The translations under genes were made by a program, and so were the position numbers. A stretch of DNA of 9,526 nt, taken from the NCBI GenBank assembly GCA_009885905.1, contig VFJU01000331.1, positions 1 through 9,526 of the forward strand. The letters run 5' to 3'. The DNA comes from Verrucomicrobiota bacterium (lineage in GTDB: Bacteria; Verrucomicrobiota; Verrucomicrobiia; Verrucomicrobiales; Akkermansiaceae). Shown piece by piece: positions 5,002 through 9,526 of this stretch. The stretch's first letter is position 1. Every line of letters starts with the position of its first letter. The notes beneath the pieces are model-generated. The model saw only the letters and a program-made list of their open reading frames with translations. It made no database searches and was not told where the DNA came from.

Positions 5002-7101
5002 ATGTCTCTCACATTATCATCTGCATCTTCTACGTTACGTAACTTAGCGATCATCACCCTTGCGATGGTTTCTCCGCTCATCGCTGCCGATCCTCAGCCT
5101 AAGGAAATTCTCCAAGAGATGAAACGCGTTGCGGATTGGCAAATCGCAAATCCCTCGCAACACGCAATTCACGATTGGACTCAAGCACCATTTTTTCTGG
5201 GGCTCGCAAATCTCTATCAAGTTTCAGGCGACGCTAAGTATCTCGACGCTCTTAATTCCTTCGGCAAACAAATCGCATACGGTCCAGGTCCTCGGGTCAC
5301 TCATGCAGATGATCATGCGGTACTCCAAGCGTGGTTAGAAATGTACCAACTTGATAAGGATTCTAACAAGTTAAACCCTGCCGTCACCCACTTTGATAAA
5401 ATCACCTCTGCCCTCTCAGCTGAAACTCCAAAATCGATTTCTGGCGGCAGCTTCACTTGGTGCTGGTGCGACGCACTCTTCATGTCGCCCGCCGTTTGGG
5501 CACATCTCTCGAAAATCACCGGTGACCCTAAATTTCTAGAGTGGGCAGACCGTGAATGGTGGACCACCACCGATGTGCTTTATGATCCCACACACCATCT
5601 CTATTACCGTGATAACAATTTTTTCACCAAGCGAACCCCGAGTGGAAAAAAAGTCTTCTGGTCACGTGGTAATGGTTGGGTCGTCGGTGGCCTTATCCAC
5701 ATGCTGAACTACCTTCCAGCAGATCACCCTTCACGGGTAAAATATCTAGGCCTTTATCATGACATGATGTTTGCTCTTCTTAAACTTCAAAACACAGACG
5801 GACTTTGGCGATCCAGTTTGTTAGACTCGCAAGACCCACGCGGCGAATCGTCAGGTTCAGCTTTTTTCACCTACGCCATGGCTTGGGGCATCAATCGCGG
5901 TCTGTTGCCAGAGGATACCTTCCGCCCAGTTGTTATGAAAGGCTATCAGGCACTTGCTAGAAATATCCAACCATCTGGCATGCTTGGATTCGTACAAAAA
6001 ATCGGCGACGCTCCAGACAAGCAAGACACCACTGCTGAATCCACTGAAGTCTATGGCACCGGCGCGTTTCTTCTCGCTGGCGCGGAAATCATTCGCCTGC
6101 TAGATCCAGCCAAACGCCGCAACGATCTGGCCACTTTTCAAGGCGTAAAATTGCCTAGCAGTTTCCTACCAGCAACTCCAAGAGCTTTTGCCCGCTTCGT
6201 GCCAGAACGAATGGATGACTTCGCATGGGAAAATGACTTGGTCGCTTTTCGCACCTACGGACCCACTCTGCGACCTGGTACAGAAAACAGCGGCATCGAC
6301 TGCTGGTTCAAGCGCGTCCCCTACCCTATTCTCAATAAATGGTACATGCAGGATCGCCTCGTTCTACCCTACGGAAAAGTCGCCAAGCCGTATCACTCGG
6401 ACCACGGCGAAGGGTACGACCTCTATCACGTCGGCAGCTCGCGTGGGTGCGGCGGCATCTCAATCTGGGCAGATGAACGACTCTACAACTCCGACACTTT
6501 CATTGCACATCGACTGTTAGAAAACTTACCAGAACGGGTCACATTCGAACTCGACTATGCCAGTAATTTCAAAGGCAAAGCCCTCCGCGAAACCAAACGC
6601 ATCTCTCTAATCATGGGCCAACACCTCTATCAGTGTGATTCCCGTTTCACCATCGACGGCATACCCGCCACAAACATGGAAGTCGCTATCGGACTCAACC
6701 CGGAAGTAAAAGGAAGCGCGGCAGTGTTTTCACCGAAAGCCGGCACGATGATGATTTGGGAGAAATTAGACGGTTACGGACTTGGTACCGCCGTGGTGAT
6801 CAACCCCGAGAAAGTCGTCAAAATGAGCAACCATACCGACGCGGAAGGCCTCACTCAGGCGCTATGCATCGCCCGTACTGATAAAATGGGAGGGATTCGA
6901 TACTTTTCTGGCTTCGGTTGGGAAGGTCAGGGGAAAATTACCACCGAGCAAGAATGGATCGATTATTTGAAAAAATTCGCGGCGCAATTTCTCAATTCAC
7001 CCTATGCCGATCCGACGCAGGACCCCAATTTCAAAGTTCATACCCTCGACGTCCCAGCGGAGATTCCAGTACCCGCTGCGACCACTCCGAAAGCCAAATA
7101 A
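5002..7101 (+). CDS. Exported GH105 unsaturated uronyl hydrolase fused to a C-terminal DUF4861 domain
   Basis: The protein has 699 residues. Residues 1-29 look like a Sec signal peptide: R13, then a hydrophobic core LAIITLAMVSPLIAA, with probable cleavage before D30. Residues about 35-368 form a GH105 (alpha/alpha)6-barrel domain of the YteR/RhiN type. It has HADDH (101-105, candidate first Asp), WCWCDALFMSP (153-163, D157 the likely catalytic acid), WSRGNGWVVGG (220-230), and STEVYGTGAFLLAG near the end. This family hydrates the double bond of the terminal unsaturated uronate left by polysaccharide lyases and so releases it. Residues about 396-665 match DUF4861, with PERMDDFAWENDLVAFRTYGP, SGIDCWFKRV, YHSDHGEGYDLYHVG and GCGGISIW. 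The role of that domain is not established; its beta-rich, aromatic character would allow carbohydrate binding or a second activity. A Pro/Ala tail ends the chain. Classical YteR is cytoplasmic, whereas this enzyme appears periplasmic or secreted. KduI/KduD next door would use the product. Exact substrate cannot be told from sequence. Confidence 0.88.
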   Translation: MSLTLSSASSTLRNLAIITLAMVSPLIAADPQPKEILQEMKRVADWQIANPSQHAIHDWTQAPFFLGLANLYQVSGDAKYLDALNSFGKQIAYGPGPRVTHADDHAVLQAWLEMYQLDKDSNKLNPAVTHFDKITSALSAETPKSISGGSFTWCWCDALFMSPAVWAHLSKITGDPKFLEWADREWWTTTDVLYDPTHHLYYRDNNFFTKRTPSGKKVFWSRGNGWVVGGLIHMLNYLPADHPSRVKYLGLYHDMMFALLKLQNTDGLWRSSLLDSQDPRGESSGSAFFTYAMAWGINRGLLPEDTFRPVVMKGYQALARNIQPSGMLGFVQKIGDAPDKQDTTAESTEVYGTGAFLLAGAEIIRLLDPAKRRNDLATFQGVKLPSSFLPATPRAFARFVPERMDDFAWENDLVAFRTYGPTLRPGTENSGIDCWFKRVPYPILNKWYMQDRLVLPYGKVAKPYHSDHGEGYDLYHVGSSRGCGGISIWADERLYNSDTFIAHRLLENLPERVTFELDYASNFKGKALRETKRISLIMGQHLYQCDSRFTIDGIPATNMEVAIGLNPEVKGSAAVFSPKAGTMMIWEKLDGYGLGTAVVINPEKVVKMSNHTDAEGLTQALCIARTDKMGGIRYFSGFGWEGQGKITTEQEWIDYLKKFAAQFLNSPYADPTQDPNFKVHTLDVPAEIPVPAATTPKAK

Positions 7102-7153
7102 TACGGTCGATGTTCACAAGTCTGGAGCGAATTCCGAGTATTTGATTACCACA

Positions 7154-7170
7154 GACCAAAGCATTTGGTC
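7154..7170. repeat. Perfect 7-bp hairpin/dyad downstream of the GH105 gene
   Basis: GACCAAA (7154-7160) and TTTGGTC (7164-7170) are perfect inverted repeats around GCA. No T-run follows, so a terminator role alone is unlikely. It lies 53 bases after the GH105 stop codon and could be an RNA 3'-end stabiliser or a protein-binding dyad. Confidence 0.4.
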
Positions 7171-7194
7171 GCTGAGTCTTGACAGCACCCCCCA

Positions 7195-7219
7195 CGGAAA
7201 GCAACTTTCCGCCCGTTTT
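7195..7219 (+). terminator. Candidate terminator of the GH105 gene
   Basis: CGGAAAG (7195-7201) pairs perfectly with CTTTCCG (7205-7211) around a CAA loop, followed by CCCG and four T (7216-7219). The T-run is short and displaced four bases from the stem, so the terminator would be weak. It is the best intrinsic-terminator candidate between the GH105 gene and gltB. Confidence 0.4.
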
Positions 7220-7263
7220 GAATGTTATTTGAATTAACTCAGCGGTTACTTCAAGCAACCACG

Positions 7264-7291
7264 CCGACAGATACTCGATAATTTTTACAAT
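7264..7291 (+). promoter_or_regulatory. Candidate sigma70-type promoter of gltB
   Basis: CCGACA (7264-7269, 4 of 6) and TACAAT (7286-7291, 5 of 6) are spaced by 16 bases. Transcription would start near 7298, leaving a leader of about 53 bases and placing the 14-bp palindrome at 7305-7318 just downstream of the start. The call is by consensus and position only. Confidence 0.35.
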
Positions 7292-7304
7292 CTCTGCCTT
7301 GCAC

Positions 7305-7318
7305 CACAACGCGTTGTG
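7305..7318. promoter_or_regulatory. 14-bp perfect palindrome upstream of gltB, candidate operator
   Basis: CACAACGCGTTGTG is its own reverse complement and ends 32 bases before the gltB ATG. Its position just after a plausible promoter suggests a repressor site that would block early elongation or initiation. The CG-centred half-sites resemble those bound by LacI-type or other small HTH dimers, but I cannot assign a regulator. In the RNA it could form only a short, loopless hairpin, so a DNA-level role is more likely. Confidence 0.4.
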
Positions 7319-7350
7319 TTTAGGTTTCCTTACAATTCCTCACCAATTCA

Positions 7351-9526
7351 ATGCCTTTATCTAAGAAATCTCCTCACGGCTGGCCTGAACCCCAAGGACT
7401 CTGGCACCCGTCTCGCGAAAAAGATGCCTGCGGCGTTGGCTTCATCGCGCATTTAAAAGGCAAACGCTCGCATGATATCATCGTGAAAACCCTCACGATG
7501 AACAACCAAATGGACCACCGCGGCGCAAGCGGATCCGACCCAGCCACAGGAGATGGCGCCGGAATTTTTACTCAGATGCCGGACAAGTTCTTGCGTCGGG
7601 AAATGGCAAAAAAGGGTGTCGAACTTCCACCAGAGGGCGATTACGGCTCTGGTTGCGTATTTTTCTCTCCTGAGGCCTCGGTGCGCGAGGTCGCGATGCA
7701 GGTCTTTGAACTCGTGGTGCGTGAGGAAGGCCAAAAATTTCTCGGTTGGCGCACCGTTCCAGTAAAAAGCGAACTGCTAGGAAAAACATCCAGCCGCTAC
7801 GAACCGGTTATCAAGCAAATCTTTATCGGTAAAAGCCCCGACATCACCGACCCGATGGACTTCGAGCGCAAGCTTTACGTCATCCGCAAGCGCGTAGGCG
7901 CTTGGATCCGTAACAACGAGGTGCCCAACCAATTCCGCGACGTCCATGGCAACAAAGGGAATTCTTTCCCAGGCGCAGATTACCATTACGTCACCGGTCT
8001 TTCTGCTAGGACCATGGTCTACAAAGGCATGCTCACCCCTTGTCAACTTTCCACTTACTTTCCAGATCTACTCGATCCAGATTACGAGTCGGCACTCGCG
8101 CTGATGCATACCCGCTTCTCCACGAATACCTTTCCAAGCTGGTCGCGCGCTCACCCGAACCGCTTCATCGCCCACAACGGAGAAATCAATACCGTCATGG
8201 GCAATGCAAACTTCATGAAGGCGCGTCAGGCACTCTGCCAATCCGATCTTTTTGGAACTGACATTGAGAATATTTTCCCCGTCATCAACGAAGACGGATC
8301 GGACTCAGCGCGATTCGATAATGCCTTAGAATTTTTGCACTACGGTGGCTACGATCTCGTCCACGCGATGATGATGATGATCCCCGAACCATGGGAGCGT
8401 CACACCATGATGGACGAGGATAAAAAAGCGTTCTATGAATTCCACGCTTGCATGATGGAACCATGGGATGGTCCAGCTTCTATCACTTTTTCTGATGGTC
8501 AACAAATTGGCGCCGTCCTAGACCGCAACGGCCTGCGTCCAAGCCGCTACTATGTCACCGATGATGATCTCGTCATCATGGCTTCGGAAGTTGGTGTCGT
8601 GCCAGATCTAGACCCGATGACCATCATTGAAAAAGGTCGCCTTCGCCCCGGGCGGATGTTTCTTGTGGACATGAAGGAAGGTCGCATCGTCCCCGACGAG
8701 GAGGTCAAGAAGCGTGTCTACTTGGCCAAACCTTACCGAAAGTGGTTAGATGAAAACAGGATCACTCTCAAAGACCTTCCCGCAGCGAAAGCTCCAAAGT
8801 CGATAGAACCCGACCGCATCCTCGAACGCCAACTCGCATTCGGCTATACCTACGAAGACCTGCGCATGTTGCTAGGACCCACGGCCTCGTCCGGCGTCCA
8901 ACCGATTTCCTCGATGGGCAACGACACGCCACTCGCGGTTCTTTCCAGCAAGCCGAAACATCTCTATCAATATTTCAAACAGATTTTCGCACAGGTCACC
9001 AATCCAGCACTCGACTGCATCCGCGAAGAACTCGTCACCTCCACCGAAACCTTCATTGGATCGGAGTCCAACCTACTCGCACCAGGACCACAAAGCTGCA
9101 GAATGGTCCGCCTGGATAATCCTCTCATCGACAACGAAGCACTCGCTCGTCTTCGTGAGATCAATCTTGATGGATTCAAATCTATCACACTCGACGCACT
9201 TTTCCCATCCAACCAAGGTGGTGAAGGACTTGAATCCGCATTTGAACAACTCTGCAAGAATGCCGACTCTGCGATCGCAGACGGATGCAATATCATCATT
9301 CTATCAGATCGAGGTATTAATCACGACCTAGCTGCGATTCCAACTTTGTTATTGATGGGTGGCATCCACCACTACCTTGTTAGCAAAGGCACTCGCACCC
9401 GAGTTTCTGTCATTCTTGAAACCGGCGAGGCTCGCGAAGTCCACCACTTCTCCACTTTGATTGGCTACGGCGCAGACGCAATCAACCCATACATGGCCTT
9501 CGAATCGATCCACAAGATGATTGAAG
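7351..9526 (+). CDS. gltB: Glutamate synthase, large (alpha) subunit, N-terminal 725 codons (3' end outside window)
   Basis: The frame is open from ATG 7351 to the window edge with no stop. C27 in KDACGVGF is the nucleophile of the class II glutamine amidotransferase and becomes the N-terminus after loss of a 26-residue propeptide, as is normal in GltB. MDHRGASG and DGAGIF follow. MHTRFSTNTFPSWSRAHPN lies at 252-270 and the oxyanion-hole motif AHNGEIN at 274-280. NGLRPSRYY and EKGRLRPGRMFLVD precede the central domain. That domain begins near 490 with LERQLAFGYTYEDL and includes SSMGNDTPLAVLS and FAQVTNPALDCIREELV. GltB takes ammonia from glutamine and transfers it to 2-oxoglutarate, producing glutamate, with FMN and Fe-S centres in the part not seen here and GltD as electron-donor partner. 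Full-length proteins are about 1,500 residues, so roughly half is present. ATG 7351 is the only start that gives a normal propeptide. Confidence 0.97.
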   Translation, partial: MPLSKKSPHGWPEPQGLWHPSREKDACGVGFIAHLKGKRSHDIIVKTLTMNNQMDHRGASGSDPATGDGAGIFTQMPDKFLRREMAKKGVELPPEGDYGSGCVFFSPEASVREVAMQVFELVVREEGQKFLGWRTVPVKSELLGKTSSRYEPVIKQIFIGKSPDITDPMDFERKLYVIRKRVGAWIRNNEVPNQFRDVHGNKGNSFPGADYHYVTGLSARTMVYKGMLTPCQLSTYFPDLLDPDYESALALMHTRFSTNTFPSWSRAHPNRFIAHNGEINTVMGNANFMKARQALCQSDLFGTDIENIFPVINEDGSDSARFDNALEFLHYGGYDLVHAMMMMIPEPWERHTMMDEDKKAFYEFHACMMEPWDGPASITFSDGQQIGAVLDRNGLRPSRYYVTDDDLVIMASEVGVVPDLDPMTIIEKGRLRPGRMFLVDMKEGRIVPDEEVKKRVYLAKPYRKWLDENRITLKDLPAAKAPKSIEPDRILERQLAFGYTYEDLRMLLGPTASSGVQPISSMGNDTPLAVLSSKPKHLYQYFKQIFAQVTNPALDCIREELVTSTETFIGSESNLLAPGPQSCRMVRLDNPLIDNEALARLREINLDGFKSITLDALFPSNQGGEGLESAFEQLCKNADSAIADGCNIIILSDRGINHDLAAIPTLLLMGGIHHYLVSKGTRTRVSVILETGEAREVHHFSTLIGYGADAINPYMAFESIHKMIE

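Noticed and set aside
7179..7184. Perfect TTGACA as the -35 box of gltB
   Set aside because: No acceptable -10 lies 16-18 bases downstream (CAACTT region), and a hairpin occupies that position.

Overview
The window reads as ordinary chromosomal DNA from a Gram-negative, polysaccharide-degrading bacterium. Verrucomicrobiota, perhaps the Opitutae/Puniceicoccaceae, is the best guess. It rests on the mix of housekeeping genes with a small uronate-catabolism island, an exported GH105 enzyme carrying a DUF4861 tail, and the absence of Shine-Dalgarno sequences before every start. This is inference from protein character, not from a marker gene.

Layout, left to right. Positions 1-384 hold the 3' end of metG (methionyl-tRNA synthetase). 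A 333-base gap follows, containing an unusual cluster of direct and inverted repeats (about 465-630) that could be a structured RNA or terminator complex. Then, all on the plus strand: a 94-residue single-pass membrane protein of unknown function (718-1002), fabG (1071-1817), sixA (1871-2353) and parA (2468-3238). No parB follows parA. Instead a minus-strand pair, kduI-kduD (4847-3251), meets parA tail to tail with 12 bases between them.

A 154-base divergent region separates kduI from a plus-strand gene for a secreted GH105 unsaturated glucuronyl/rhamnogalacturonyl hydrolase fused to a DUF4861 domain (5002-7101). A second regulatory-looking gap (7102-7350) holds two 7-bp hairpins, a candidate promoter and a 14-bp perfect palindrome. 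It precedes gltB, the glutamate synthase large subunit, which runs off the right edge after 725 codons.

The coherent functional unit is GH105-KduI-KduD. The exported hydrolase would remove the unsaturated uronate that polysaccharide lyases leave on pectin-like or other uronate-containing oligosaccharides. The released sugar opens to 5-keto-4-deoxyuronate. KduI isomerises it and KduD reduces it to 2-keto-3-deoxygluconate for central metabolism. The lyases, the transporter, and KdgK/KdgA are not in the window. The remaining genes are housekeeping. I found no CRISPR array, transposon, tRNA, rRNA or defence system, and nothing that amounts to a convincing new multi-gene system. The most unexplained items are the repeat cluster at 465-630, the dyad cluster before gltB, and the DUF4861 fusion.
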